Positions 22,648-34,675 of a stretch of DNA of 64,000 nt are shown piece by piece. The stretch comes from Hemicordylus capensis. Lineage: Eukaryota; Chordata; Lepidosauria; Squamata; Cordylidae. The translations under genes were made by a program, and so were the position numbers. Location: assembly GCF_027244095.1 (NCBI RefSeq), contig NC_069657.1, positions 145,014,857 through 145,078,856 on the forward strand. The letters run 5' to 3'. The notes below the pieces were generated by a model. That model was not told the origin of the DNA, did not search any database, and saw only the letters and a list, made by a program, of their open reading frames with translations. Numbering within the stretch: the first letter of the stretch is position 1; the number at the start of each line of letters is the position of its first letter.

Positions 22648-23589
22648 ATGGCCAAGGAAAACCAAACAAAAGTGACTGAGTTTGTCCTCCAGGGCTTAGT
22701 GGACAGTCCAGTAATGAAGTCACTGTGTTTTATTGTGGTATTATTCATGTATTTAGTCACTCTGGTAGGAAATCTGGGAATGATCATGTTAATTAGGATA
22801 GACCCTCAGCTCCGGAAACCCATGTATTTCTTCCTCAGTCACTTATCTTTCTTAGATTTGGGGTATTCCTCAGCTATAGCCCCTAAAATGCTGGAGAATT
22901 TCTTAGCACAGAAGACCACCATTTCATACACTGACTGTGCTTCCCAGATGTATTTCTTTGTCTTCTGTGCAAGTACTGAGTGCATCCTTCTGTCTGCAAT
23001 GGCATATGACCGGTATGTAGCTATCTGCAGTCCTCTCATGTATATGGTTTCAATGTCTCCCAAGATGTGTGCCCTGTTGGTGGCTGGATCTTACTTTGTT
23101 GGCTTTGTGAATGCAATGACACAAACAATTTCCACTTTTTCATTGTCTTTTTGTGGCTCCAATGTCATCAATCATTTCTTCTGTGATGTTCCCCCTTTGT
23201 TAGCTCTTTCCTGCAGTGACACAACCTTAAATGAAATGGTACTCTTTATGTTTGCCACAGTCCTGGGCATATTTACTTCAGTAGAAATTGTGGTGTCGTA
23301 CACGTTTATCCTGTCTGCAATCTTGCAGATCCGTTCAGCCGAGGGGAAGCAAAAGGCCTTTTCAACATGTGCCTCCCACCTGATGGCTGTCACCATCTTC
23401 TATGGAACAACAGTCTTCATGTACCTGAGACCTAGTTCTACCTATTCTATGGACCAGGACAAATGGGCCTCTGTATTTTACACTGTGGTGATTCCCATGC
23501 TGAACCCTCTGATCTACAGTCTGAGGAACAAGGAAGTGAAAAATGCCTTGAGAAGAATTCCAGTGCTGAAGATAGCTTTCTTGAAGTAG
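22648..23589 (+). CDS. Odorant receptor OR2 (class II, family 5/8-like)
   Basis: This is an intact 313-residue odorant receptor and a close paralogue of OR1. Hallmarks are sequon N5-Q-T, GN at 41-42, [13 protein letters not shown] at 58-70, the TM3/EC2 cysteines C97 and C179, [10 protein letters not shown] at 118-127 (with S128 instead of the usual N), FSTCASHL at 238-245 and [12 protein letters not shown] at 283-294. Differences from OR1 concentrate in TM5 (about 200-222). In contrast, the DNA encoding about residues 108-182 is nearly identical to OR1. It ends four residues earlier than OR1. A likely AATAAA signal lies about 85 bp after the stop. Its role is odorant sensing in olfactory neurons; the ligand is unknown. 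Confidence 0.95.
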   Translation: MAKENQTKVTEFVLQGLVDSPVMKSLCFIVVLFMYLVTLVGNLGMIMLIRIDPQLRKPMYFFLSHLSFLDLGYSSAIAPKMLENFLAQKTTISYTDCASQMYFFVFCASTECILLSAMAYDRYVAICSPLMYMVSMSPKMCALLVAGSYFVGFVNAMTQTISTFSLSFCGSNVINHFFCDVPPLLALSCSDTTLNEMVLFMFATVLGIFTSVEIVVSYTFILSAILQIRSAEGKQKAFSTCASHLMAVTIFYGTTVFMYLRPSSTYSMDQDKWASVFYTVVIPMLNPLIYSLRNKEVKNALRRIPVLKIAFLK

Positions 23590-23680
23590 CTGTTAGATAC
23601 TGGGGGGGGAAGACATTATATGCACAGGTTTGAGCCAATGAATTGTTTAAGGATTAAATAACTGAAGAATTGAAATAAAT

Positions 23681-23717
23681 ACTACTACTGCTGCTGCTGC
23701 TGCTGCTACCACTACTA
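23681..23717. repeat. (ACT)n/(CTG)n microsatellite
   Basis: A short triplet run (ACTACTACTG then CTG units, then CCACTACT) lies in the 3' flank of OR2. Confidence 0.85.
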
Positions 23718-24906
23718 GGTATATTTAGATACTGCTCTTCAACCAAAGTTCTCAAAGCTGTTTGCACAGAAAAATAAATACACAGAGATTAAATGCACTG
23801 GTTTAAGTGCTGGTGTTGCCCAAAACATTCAGATAATGAAATAAATCAGAATGGATACAATATAATAGAGAGCTGAGTATGTTATGTGTTTGCTGTGACA
23901 ATACCCATGACATAAAGAACTGATAACACTAATGCTACTTGCTCACAGTTCATATAAAGAGTGCATTTTCCTCATTACTGAATAACCCCAAATAAGCTCT
24001 TAGAGAGTGAACATCCAGATGAGCCAAGGAACCACGGACAGATTCCCTCTCACAGATAAGACTCATTCAGTCAAATGAGCCATGCTGAAAAGCAGCCCTC
24101 CTTCCCTCTCCAGGTTGCCTCCCTTAGTAGGACACCTGTTCAGCCTTGTGTTCTACGAGAAATGTCTAGGAGAGCACACAGCCTGCCCATTATTCACACC
24201 TTTTGTCTAAGTATCTCCTCATCCACACAGAACAATGGAATCACCCAGTATCGTGCCCTCAGGCTATGTTGAAGTTATAAAATACCCCTTCTTGCCACCC
24301 TACATTGGAGGTAGAGTCAGCGGTAGAGGTGACAGACATGATACGGAAGGTTTTAAGGAACAGTACACTGCTTGCTTTGCTGTTCCCACCATCCCAAAGG
24401 CATCTCACATTTCTGCCAGTGCACATAGAAATTTATCTCCTGCACCTGGGCATTTTCTGTTTTTTGTTTGTGTGTTCCCCTTCCAGGGAGATCCTTTAAA
24501 ACCCACCTGGGCAGTCAGAGCTCAGTCCTTGCTAGGCACGCTGCCTTGCTTTGTGACCCAGAGTTTCTCTCACTCAGCCCCCAGTAACAAAGGGTCTCAA
24601 CCTTCTTCTATGAAGGACACCTACAACTGTAACCCTGGAATCCATGTCCCTGGCCTGGGATAGGTAACTATAGATCAGTGTATCTCCCCCCCTCTCTCTC
24701 TTCCTCTCCCCATTCCCTGCCAACACTACCCCCACCCCACCCCCGGTCCATCAGCCTGTAAATGTGTATTGGATGCCTGTCAGTGCCATTTTCAGAGTAT
24801 TGATCCCTTAAGGGAAGATTATTACCAGCAATCTTGCTGAGGCGCTAACCATTGCCTTTACTATAAGCTTTGCTCTTCAATCAAACCTAACCTAACCTAT
24901 CCTAGC
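23718..24906. other. Intergenic; includes duplicated OR2 3' flank
   Basis: 23845-23995 corresponds to 11945-12115 downstream of OR1. The rest (24060-24900) has two overlapping frames of up to 142 codons without a recognised domain. I do not call a gene. Confidence 0.5.
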
Positions 24907-27790
24907 TTTTGAACCATTGGTGATGAAGATATGGCAAGAACAAAAAGTTTCTGGAATTAAAATGGTGGAGCAGGAACATAAAATAAAATTGTATGAAGAT
25001 GATGTGGTTCTTACAATTACTCAACCAAAGGACTCTTTGGACTCAATGATGGAGCAGATAAATCATTATAGCATGGTTTCAGGATATAAGATAAATAAAA
25101 ACAAAATGCAGATCCTTACATGGATCTTGTCAGATACAGAACTATTATATTTGAAAGACAAGACTGGATTTCAACTGACAGAAAAACTAATTAAATATTT
25201 GGGGATTAATTTAACAGCAAATAACAAAGACCTGTATAAAAATAATTATTTAGTGTCATGGAGCCTTATTATGGTAGATCTAACCAGGTGGGGGGAAAAT
25301 TAAATCTTTCTTGGCTGGGAAGGATAGCATCTGCCAAAATGAATATTTTACCAAGGATGAGCTTTTTATTTCAAATGATCCCTATTAAAATTGAGGATAA
25401 GACACTGAATATGTGGCAGAGGTATATAAATTCTTTTATCTGGGCCAATAAAAATCCAAGAATTAAGTTCAGGGTCATGCAAGATGTAAAAGAATGGGGA
25501 GGATTAGTTGTTCCTAATTTGAAATTATATCATCATGCCAGATGCTCAGAGGCGTATCTGGGGAAAATAGCGCCTAGGGCAAGCACTGAAATTGCGCTCC
25601 CTGTCTAAACATCTGACACCCATCTTTCAGATAACTTTACCATCATATCAGCTGAAAAATACAAGTCAAGCTCGTTAATCTTTTAATCTTTCAAAAACTA
25701 TTTAACAGTGGACGTAGCCAGACCAAAAATGCTGGAAAACTACAAATTTCAGTATGCTGGGGCTCATGAAATACCCAAATACTATGTGGAGGTGTACTTG
25801 GAAAACTAAACAGAACTGCCTGTCTAATTCTCTAACATGCATTGTAGCATCACTATTACATAAGTTTTAAAAATAAATGGAGAATTTGACTTTTCCCAGG
25901 TACTCTGAAAATAATTAAAGGATATGCAGAGTAAACTGTTTCACTGCTTGGAATATATTCTAGTATTTCAGAAAGACAGTTAAAATGAGAGAAAGAGAGC
26001 AAGAAACTCCCAGTGGTCCTTAATACTAAGGATTTCACACTGATTCAAAGACAAACTCACCATTAATAGTCATATTATTAAGACATCACATTTAACTCAC
26101 TTATCACAAGAAGCAAAGTCAGAACAAATGAATACAATCTGAGCTCATAAGCTTCAGCTCAGTATTCACAAGCCCTGATTCTCTATACATAGTGCCAAAC
26201 TAAATATGTGTACAGTGACTTATTATACTAATTTTTTCTTTAAAAAATTTACCTGTAGCCCCTTCAGGGGGCTTCCTAAAGGCTGTGGGGGGGATCTGCA
26301 AAGGTTCCCCCTCCCCCCCACTGGCCTCTAGGGCCTTGCAGGGACCATCTGAGCATGTGCGGTGCCCATTTTTTAAAATAAAATTTCTTTTTTTAAAATG
26401 TCCACTGGAAACAAAATGGCCACTGTGCGTGCTCAAATGGCCTCTGCAAGGCCTGGCATGGCCTAGGGCCTCACAAAGGCCATTTGAGCATGCACGGTGG
26501 CCATTTTGTTTTCGGGAGTCTTTTTTTAATTTTAAAAAATGGTGCCCCCCCTTCAAGTGGCACCCAGGGCACGTACCCTGCCTGCCCTATCCTAGATACA
26601 CCCCTGGAGATGCTTGAAATGGATTTTGGACTGGATTAGAGAACCATATGATTCGATTATGGCTATGGAAGGGTTTGACCTTCCAGTAGGGTTACATAAG
26701 TATTTATGGACTAATATAAAAAGGAAAGATCATGTCATAAAATACCATACAGTTAGAAGCAGTTTATTACATGTTTGGGACAAATATAAGAACAGGATAA
26801 GTCCAGAGCTATCGCCTTTGGCATCTATCTTAAACATCTTTTTTCATGGAGAAGAAAATTCTAGAAATTTTGCCCACTGGAGAGAGAAGGCATACAACTT
26901 GTAAAGTTTAACTACAGGGGAAACAAAAATGAAACCCATACAGACTCTTGCTTCGGAATGGTCCAATGAGCCCTCATGGTTTCAATATCTACAAATTAGT
27001 ACTATAGTGCAGAAAGAAATACAAAGACAAGGTGGCAAACTTAGCGACTTAACAGAATTCAAATTATTAATTACTAAAAATACTGATCATTTACTGGGAT
27101 TGATATGTAAGTTGCTATTGAAATATGATTCAGAAACAGAACAGGTAAAAGACTGTATGATCAAGTGGATGTAGAATTTAAACAGGACAATTGATATACA
27201 ACAATGGGAATATCAATGGAAAGTGAACATTAAATTTACAGCAAATAGCACCTTAAGGAAAAATTGGTATAAAATGTATTTTCGCTGGTATATTACTCCC
27301 ATGATGATTGCAAAGATGGATAGTAATTACTCTGGAGATTGTTGAAAGTGTAAGAGCCATGTGGGGACATTTTATCATATGTGGTGGACATGTAGCAAAG
27401 CGCAACAATTCTGGGGGGAAATTCACCATAAGATGCAAGGAATTTTAAACATACTGTAAATTTCCCTTATTCTCCAGACGTTTGTTTGTTTTTGTTAAAT
27501 ATGACTAAATCCTATACTCCTACCAAGTATACGGAGCTGTCTTTGTATATGATTACTGCAGCCAGGATCTTATATGCTGCTAAATGGAGACAACAAATAA
27601 ACCTGACTCTAGATACGTGTTTATTAAAGCTATGGGAATATGCCTCTATGGCTAAGGTTACAGCTTACTTATGGAATACTTCAGATGAAACATTTATTTC
27701 TGTTTGGGAACCTTTCATCATTTATAATTTAGCACAGGGTCACCAACCTCATCCAAGATTTGGGTTTTTTTTCTAGAATAGATGGCCAAT
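24907..27790 (+). mobile_element. 5'-truncated L1 LINE, split by a hAT
   Basis: Plus-strand L1 ORF2 begins within the RT (EPLVMK, then HKIKLYEDDVV in place of ADD). It continues in pieces at 24917-25303, 25258-25546, 26614-26904, 26929-27174 and 27486-27776, with the Cys-rich KCKSHVGTFYHMWWTC near 27345-27400. Several stops and frame changes mark it as dead. The hAT at 25547-26606 lies between LKLYHHARC and LKWILDWI, which read through when it is removed. It is a different copy, in the opposite orientation, from the L1 at 18592. Confidence 0.9.
25547..26606. mobile_element. Non-autonomous hAT element (1060 bp), copy 2
   Basis: This is the same family as 10237-11305. The ends are CAGAGGCGTATCTGGGG and CCTAGATACACCCCTG. 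The flanking octamers CAGATGCT and GAGATGCT differ at one base (25539-25546, 26607-26614). It is inserted in an L1. Confidence 0.9.
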
Positions 27791-27811
27791 TAAAGTGTTA
27801 AGGTTGGGTTT

Positions 27812-27835
27812 TTGTGTGTGTGTGTGTGTGTGTGT
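27812..27835. repeat. (TG)n microsatellite
   Basis: A pure TG run lies between the L1 end and the Tc1 relic. Confidence 0.9.
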
Positions 27836-27859
27836 TTACAATTCTTGGCAAGGGTGTGT

Positions 27860-28381
27860 GTATAAGCATGCATATGTATTCAGTACTTGGTTTGGGCCCC
27901 TTTTGCAGCAATTACTGCCTCAATGCGGCATGGCATGGATGCTATCAGCCTGTGGCACTGATGAGGTGTTATGGAAGACCAGGATGCTTCATTAGCGGCC
28001 TTCAGCAATTCTGCATTGTTTGGTCTCATGTCTCTCATCCTTCTCTTGGCAATGCCCCATAGATTCTCTATGGGGTCAGGTCAGGCGAGTTTGCTGGCCA
28101 ATCAAGCACAGTACACTGTATACTTTTCAGAGGTCCGATATTGTTCTATTTTACAATCCTTGTCTTGTTGGTTCCATGTAATATTCTAATTTTCTGGGAT
28201 TGTGGATTTGGGGTTTTCATGAGCTGTACGCCACGATCATCACAATTATAACAAATTAAGGCTTGACTTATCTCGCTTTGCATGTAATGCGTCTGTCTCA
28301 TATATCAGTTTCACCTTTTAATTTGCATTTCTGAAATTAATGGACTTTTGCACGATATTCTAATTTTCCGAGTTTCACCTG
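27860..28381 (-). mobile_element. Tc1/mariner relic, internally deleted
   Basis: The minus strand from about 28110 to 27870 encodes the end of a Tc1-like transposase (WPANSPDLTPIENLWG, then IASMPCRIEAVIAAKGAQTKY), including the Asp-Pro-Ile-Glu region that supplies the last catalytic acidic residue. The remainder, 28120-28381, is terminal non-coding sequence ending in TTTCACCTG followed by TA. Most of the transposase and the other terminus are missing. Confidence 0.75.
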
Positions 28382-28383
28382 TA

Positions 28384-29041
28384 TATTCAGATCACTTACT
28401 GCCATTCTACACTGCCCTCTACCTTGTGAAAAGAAAGGTAGGATGAGAAACAGGAGTGATGGTGTCCAACTCCCATCATTAGGTAAGGTAGGGGGATCTG
28501 GAAGGGCAGAATCATTGAGTCTTGTGTCAGAAGGAACTGGGATGAGGCAGAATCAGGTGGCCTTGGGCGGAAGGGAATTGGGCTTGGAGAGTTTGCACTT
28601 GGTTGAGCCTGGGGGATGGGGGCTTAGGAGGGAGGGAATTAGGCATGGGAGCATGATGTTGGTGCAGCTTGGGAAGGAGGAGATTGAATTTGTGGGTGCA
28701 ATTCACTGGGCTCGGGCTGGAGCAGAATCAGAAGATCTTGAGAGGGGGTGGGATCCAGCCTGGGGTACAATAGGTGGACCATGTAAAAGCGGGAATTTGA
28801 TTGAGGAATAAACAATCAGTGGGGAATGGGGAGAGAAAATCAGGCTTGGGGCACAGAGTCAGTTGGGCTTGGAAGGGAGTGATTTGGGAATGGGGGCACA
28901 ATCAGTGAGTCTTGGGAAGGTGCAATCAGTGGGGCAGCACACAGAAGTGTACAGATGGGATCAGGAGTGGTGGGTATTGCTGGAGAGGAGATAACTGTGG
29001 GGCATGCTCGATATGCCATGGTGCTGGAGGTAGGACCGGCA
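28384..29041. other. G/A-rich stretch of unknown origin
   Basis: Purine-rich sequence from about 28440 to 28970 has imperfect repeats of motifs such as TTGGGAAGG and AATCAGTGGGG. The 122-codon frame in it has no domain. It may be a decayed minisatellite. Confidence 0.4.
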
Positions 29042-29049
29042 GTTCATCA

Positions 29050-30733
29050 TAGGGGTGTGTGTTTCGTTTCGGATACAAAACGATTTGTGCCCCAAACAGG
29101 CCATTTGGGCTGTTTTGTAGCCAAAACAAAACACTCAATGCTTAAAACAGAAAATTTTTGTAGCCGAAACAAAATGTCCCTGTTTCCGATACAAAACGTT
29201 TTGTTGTTTAGGCTGTTTTGGAACTCCATTTTGCAATCACGAAAAGTCTTTCTCCTTCAGTCTCCGTTTTGAGTTTTGACATCGGTTTGAATTTCCAGCT
29301 CTTCCAGCCTGCAGATTGGCCAGTGAAAGCATGGGCTGACTGCTGGCAATTGCCTCCTTATTCCTTTTAAGGAAATTTAAGGGTAGAATTTACCTTCATG
29401 GGCCAGTGAGGCAGTGTGCATTTCATTGTTTCACACTGTTGTGTGTAGATCAATTGCATTTCTGGGGGTGGGGGATGTGAATGTGCATGACCTTTGGAAT
29501 CTGCCTGGTTCTTTGCAAAGCTCTGCTGTTGTTGATGATGTTATTTGAGGTAGATTTGGGAGAGAAAGGTGGCTTTGGGGGCAGAAGAGTGGGTCAGGTG
29601 GTAGTGCCCCAATGGGTGCCTCCTGCCACCCAGATTCCAAAGGAGCTGGGAAAGGGGCTGATTTTTAAAGAATTTCTGAAGTTTACATGTCTTTGGGGCA
29701 GATTTGGGGCAGAAAGGGGGTCTGAGGGGCAAAACAGTGGGTTGGGTGGCAGTGCCCCAAGGGGTGCCTGCTACAACCCAGATTCCAAAGGAATAGGGTA
29801 AAGGGCTGATTTCTTAGGAATTGTGGAAGTTTACACGTCTTTAAGGTCCCCCCCCCAGGGAATAATGGAGGTTTCAGCAGATCCATAACTCCACCTGTGG
29901 GGCACGCGCGTGGCTGGGAGCGAGTGGTGGTGTAGTGCACATAGGGTGCCAACTACCCCCATGGGTTGCTGGGTTATGTTTTTTCTGAAATGTTTTGAGT
30001 GTAGATTCTCTGGTAGCATATGAAATTTTCAACGACAAACCATGAATCCACTCTCATATGCTACCAGAGATGACTTTAGTAGAGAATGCTTTCTATACTC
30101 AAAACATTGCAGAAACAACACAACCCAGTACCCCATGGGTTAGCAACCCATGGGAGTGGTTGACACCCTATGTGCTCTACACCACCACTTGCTCTGGGCC
30201 ATCCCAGTGCCCCAAGTGCAGTTAAGGGGCTGCTGAAACCTCCATCATTCCCTATGGGGAAGAATTTTAAAGAAGCATAAATTCCATTAAATCTTTAAAA
30301 ATCAGCCCTTTGCCCAATTCCTTTGAAATAATTCTGGAAGCTTCCTTTCCCCCACTGAGCACTACCACCCACCCTACTCTGCTCTGGGCCACCCCTTTCC
30401 CCCCGACGTGAAGCTATACTTTTGCTGAAACCTCCATTATTCCCTATGGGAAAAATCTTAAACTTCAAAAATTCAGCAAAAATCAGCCCTTTGCCCAATT
30501 CCTCTGAAATTTGGGTGGTAGCTTCCACCCATTGGGCACTACCACCCCACCCACTAGTTATTCCCCAGGCCATTTTTTAAAAAATCCAAAATATTTTGAA
30601 TTTGGATTTTGCAATTTCAAACAAATAACAACATTGGGGTGTTTCAGATTGGCTGATTTCGAACAAAGAAGAAAAAGGGGGGGTTGGATTCGGGCCAAAA
30701 ACAAAACAGAAAAAAACAAAATGCACAACCCTA
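29050..30733 (+). mobile_element. Non-autonomous hAT deletion derivative (1684 bp)
   Basis: The ends TAGGGGTGTGTGTTTCG and GCACAACCCTA are flanked by the perfect octamer GTTCATCA (29042-29049, 30734-30741). It is related to 15012-16834 (inverted) and to the outer parts of the long hAT at 1963. The centre near 29990-30075 is a large imperfect inverted repeat around GGTAGCATATGA/TCATATGCTACC. It has no transposase. Confidence 0.94.
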
Positions 30734-32062
30734 GTTCATCACACTACTTCAGGTGCCAAGGGGGCTTGGTCCAGCCTGGTAAACATCCTCAAAAATATTT
30801 AAAATGTAGCCTCTTTTCCATGATGGACTTGTGGCTCAGGCTTTCTCCACCCCACCCCCATTGGCCTCCCAGACCCTGGTGAAATGTACATTTCTCCCTT
30901 TCCCCATGCTAAGGCCCTGGTTCAAGTTGAGGGTCATCATAGTTTTGTCCACATTCACAGCTTATACTGAATCTACATTGCATCACCTTTTTTTCAAATG
31001 GATTTCTTTGTAGGGCGACTGAAAAAGATCTCACAAAAATCACTGAACCACTTCTAAAAACTGCTGCTCCCTATCATTCACTGTAGAAGATAAACCAAAA
31101 TATTTTGGTGCACACACAAAATGCCTCTCCATGCCACAGTGCCCTTTATGCTCACATTAGAGTCTCATCCCTTCCCCTTGCTTGCAATTCAGACCAGAAA
31201 GGGCATTTGCCACCCATTAGGTAGCAATAATTAGCAAGAAAGATAACTTGACTGACGACAGCTAAGCATAGCGACTTGTATTATATCAACGAAAACAGTA
31301 CAGCATAAATATTTGCAATAGGAGTGGCATTTCAGCTTTAATCATTGCGTCTTCAAATCAACTTCATGCTAAGGTTCACAGAAAGAGCTACATTTAAAGT
31401 CTCATTAAAATAACTAATGAAAATGCCTATTAATTGCCTTGCAGGCTGTATTCCTGAGATTGTGTGGCGCCACAGGCTTGAGAGTTATGTCCCCAAGGGC
31501 TTAAAAGGTGCATATATAACAGAAAAACAGAGACACTTGTGAGATGGGGGTGTAGCAGCCATCAAGAGAGACAGAAACAAATATTCTTTTCTCCTTTTTG
31601 CAGACTTGTAGAATGAAATGCAATCTTCCTGGGTCCAGCACATCAAGGCTAGTGCATTGACTGTGTCTCAACAACAAGGGAGAAAAAGGAATTTTATAGC
31701 AGAAGACAATTGCGTAATCTTCACTTCCATTCACTCTCAGTTTCTTCTGTAGTCTAAGTCTCAGGAAAGCTCCAGATCTGTTGTCACATTTTGACTAAAT
31801 ACTGTGATCCCCATTCCTCTGCCTACTTATATAACAATTAGCCTACTAGTCATCTCTGTTCCATGACAGAATTTTCCACAGGTTAGTAGTATAACTGCAT
31901 TGATTAGATTAACAACCTAACCTTCATTCCTAAACATACGACTTACTTGTGAGTTAACCCTGGTGAACTTAGTGGGACTTTCTTCTGAATATGCATGCAT
32001 ATGATTATGGTAACTATGACAAAGCAGTCTTGCAGAGAAAATATTGGGCCTAATCCAGGGAT
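30734..32062. repeat. Segmental duplication, copy B
   Basis: This copy matches 373-1962 closely and carries a roughly 235-bp deletion relative to it near 31519. It begins at the shared hAT target site and ends at a hAT terminus, in the same order as copy A. It lies 1.2 kb upstream of OR3. Confidence 0.87.
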
Positions 32063-32113
32063 TAGGGATGTGAGAAATGTTTTGGGTACAGAACGTTCTG
32101 TACCTGAGTCTAC
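32063..32113 (+). mobile_element. Stub of the hAT present in full at 1963
   Basis: TAGGGATGTGAGAAATG through GAACGTTCTGTACCTGA matches the first 50 bp of the long hAT at the same position of the duplicated block. The rest is absent. After it, a sequence resembling 31950-32010 follows (CTTAGTGGGAC, then TTCTGAATATGCA). Confidence 0.7.
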
Positions 32114-33247
32114 AAAGCAAGAGGTAACCCTGTTGTACTTAGTGGGACGTTTTTCTGAATATGCAAGCAAAAGATTATGGTGCCCTTCTCACATTATGTG
32201 AATGGATAACCAAAAGTTTGCTATCAATGCTGTAAAGCAGAGGGACAAATCCATCTTGGACACATTATAGGGGATCTCACAATAACCTTCTCATGTTCTT
32301 TTTTTTAATCATTTCTTTATGTCATGCCAGCACTACTTTAACTGCATTTTTAACATGTTTCTTTCATCTGTCTGAACTAATAAATGATGAAACAAACAAA
32401 AGGTATGTGAAAATACTTGCACTTGGAAAATAATCATTTTAAGCTGAAGGACCAAAATTCACTGAGGTGAATAACAATTAAGAAACAGATAAACTCCACA
32501 ACACAGAACCATGGGTCCAATGGACTCATGCTTTCTCTCCCTCGCTCCCATCCACATTCAAATGAAATGGAGGCTCTCTGCAGTCAGGGAGACAGTATAG
32601 AGGATGGAGAACTGGCTGTGTGGGCTTCCTTCTTGACTAAGGGACAGCTCCAGTAGCCAATCGCAGCCAGAGCAAGGGAGGAGCTTCCTACTTCAACTCC
32701 AGTTTCACCAAAGTGGGACTGTGGTACAGTGTTCACACGAAACAATGGCACCACCAAACCGCAGGTAAGGGCAGCAAAACCCACTAAGTCTGAAGGTTCA
32801 AATCAGAGTTTCAGAAGGGAAACCTTGGGTCACTTTGAGGTCTGAACTGAGGTTGCACAGATTTGGACATACAAAAATTTTGTCCTGAGGCCCCTTCAAC
32901 TCCTATTCCATGTTATGTGAGAATGGGACCAAAGATTGCTTCAAATACTATCCTTGAGATTGGGTCCTCTTGCAGAGGAACTATTTAATATGCAAACATT
33001 CATGAATTAATTTTGCAAGTAAAAATGTGCTGATGAAAGGAAAGTATAGAACCAATGGTCCATTTCGTTGTCTGATATAGGTTAGTAGGCATGGTTTCAG
33101 TGACTGACTTACACAAACTCTAAATTTTTGCAAATGGCTTCCAAAGAGTGCTTGCTTCTCATTGTGCTGTGTTGCACATTTGAATGTGCACCCATTATTT
33201 CTTCACAGTCAATTTTCTGTGTCTACATTCTTAAAAGACCTGTTCTC
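32114..33247. other. 5' flank of OR3, nothing else recognised
   Basis: Apart from the interspersed motif at 32115-32182 there is no identifiable element. A frame at 33128-33319 overlaps the OR3 start and looks like chance. Confidence 0.45.
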
Positions 33248-33261
33248 TTTCTTTCCCTAAG
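33248..33261 (+). promoter_or_regulatory. Candidate splice acceptor of the OR3 coding exon
   Basis: The pyrimidine run TTTCTTTCCCTAAG ends 47 bp before the first ATG, at a spacing like that of the other OR genes here. Other AG sites follow in the same stretch, so the exact site is uncertain. Confidence 0.35.
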
Positions 33262-33308
33262 CACACTGAGCTCTGCAGTCCAGTCTCCTCCTCTTCCTCC
33301 TGTAAATA

Positions 33309-34262
33309 ATGCATGGTGAAGAGATGCCAGATGGTAATTACACCACTGTGACCCACTTTGTTCTCCTGGGGTTTGTCACCAGCCCAGCAATTCAAGTTGT
33401 CCTCTTTGTGGTGTTTCTGATGCTCTACAGCATGGTTCTCCTGGGGAACATTGGACTGATGCTTCTGATCAGAACCAGCCCACAGCTCCAGACCCCCATG
33501 TACTTCTTCCTTAGCAATTTGTCGTTAGTTGATCTCTGCTATTGCTCTGTGATTGTCCCAAAAATGCTAGTCAATTTCTTAGCTGAGAAAAAGGGCATTT
33601 CATATGTTGGCTGCGGGCTGCAGTTTTACTTCTTCTGTACTTTTGCTGACACAGAGTCTTTCATCCTAGCTACTATGGCATACGATCGGTATGTAGCCAT
33701 CTGTAACCCACTGCTATATACCGTGGTCATGTCCCCAAAGCTCTGTATCCTGCTGGTTTTACTCTCTTACCTTGGTGGCACACTAAGTGCCCTCGTCCAC
33801 ACTTGCTTTGCCTTCAGGCTCTCCTTCTGTGGTCCAAATGTCATCAACCACTTCTTCTGTGACCTTCCACTCCTCCTGAAGCTCTCATGCTCAGATACCT
33901 CCCTCAATGAGCTCCTGCTCTACACCTATGGCAGTTCTGTTGAAATCATTTCCTCAATCATCATCATAATCTCCTACATCCTCATTGTCATCTCTGTCCT
34001 GAAGATCCGCTCTGCTTCAGCAAGGCACAAGACATTCTCCACCTGTGCCTCTCACTTGACCTCTGTCATAATTTACGAGGGAACTCTTCTCTTCATCTAT
34101 TCTCGCCCTAGCTCCTGGTACTCCCCCACCTCTGACAAATACATCTCGGTCTTCTACACTATTATTGTCCCTGTGCTAAACCCCCTAATCTACAGCTTGA
34201 GGAACAAAGATGTGAAAGATGCCCTGTGGAGAACAATAGACACTAAAATATTTGCTCATTAA
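33309..34262 (+). CDS. Odorant receptor OR3 (class II, divergent from OR1/OR2)
   Basis: This is an intact 317-residue odorant receptor. The first ATG gives [17 protein letters not shown]. The ATG at 33324 (MPDGNYTTV) puts the sequon at residue 5, as in most ORs, and may be the true start. Hallmarks are GN at 46-47, [26 protein letters not shown] at about 123-132, the [15 protein letters not shown] extracellular block, FSTCASHL and [19 protein letters not shown]. It differs widely from OR1 and OR2, so it comes from an older duplication although the DNA upstream is recently duplicated. Immediately after the stop lies an L2-like LINE 3' end. The ligand is unknown; it is expected to act in olfactory cilia. 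Confidence 0.95.
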   Translation: MHGEEMPDGNYTTVTHFVLLGFVTSPAIQVVLFVVFLMLYSMVLLGNIGLMLLIRTSPQLQTPMYFFLSNLSLVDLCYCSVIVPKMLVNFLAEKKGISYVGCGLQFYFFCTFADTESFILATMAYDRYVAICNPLLYTVVMSPKLCILLVLLSYLGGTLSALVHTCFAFRLSFCGPNVINHFFCDLPLLLKLSCSDTSLNELLLYTYGSSVEIISSIIIIISYILIVISVLKIRSASARHKTFSTCASHLTSVIIYEGTLLFIYSRPSSWYSPTSDKYISVFYTIIVPVLNPLIYSLRNKDVKDALWRTIDTKIFAH

Positions 34263-34267
34263 CACAG

Positions 34268-34675
34268 AGCAGGGGGCTCTGCTCCGGTGCCGACAGTGAG
34301 GGAGGCTAGGTTGTCGTGCACTCAGGACAGGGCCTTCTCTGTTGCTGCCCCCAGACTCTGAAATGCTCTCCCGGTGGGTATCTGCCCCTCAGTCTCCATC
34401 ACAGTTTTTAGAAAGCATGTCAAATCGTGGCTTTTTACTCAGGCTCTTATATGATTTTCTCCACTGCTGCTTCTTGTATTTTGTACTGTTTTTATGCTTG
34501 TGTTTTAATGTATTATTATTATTATCATCAGATTTGTTTTTATACTTTTTAGCTCAGTATTTTAATGTGTCTTTTTTATAATCATGTTTTTAAATTTTAT
34601 TGTCAGCCGCCTTGAAATTTACTTAATGAAAGGTGGGGTATAAATTTAACAATAAATAATAAATAAATAAAAATA
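34268..34675 (+). mobile_element. L2-like LINE 3' end directly downstream of OR3
   Basis: The C-terminal coding remnant (GCCTTCTCTGTTGCTGCCCC, then LWNALPV-like) is followed by an AT-rich tail with TTGTCAGCCGCCTTGA and GGTGGGGTATAAAT, ending in AATAAATAAATAAA. It starts within about 10 bp of the OR3 stop, so the OR3 3' UTR probably lies inside it. Confidence 0.75.

Noticed and set aside
28443-28811. Gly/Glu-rich 122-codon protein
   Set aside because: The frame follows from purine-rich imperfect repeats; no domain and no homology recognised.
33128-33319. Small secreted protein upstream of OR3
   Set aside because: The frame is short, overlaps the OR3 start and splice acceptor region, and has no supporting features.
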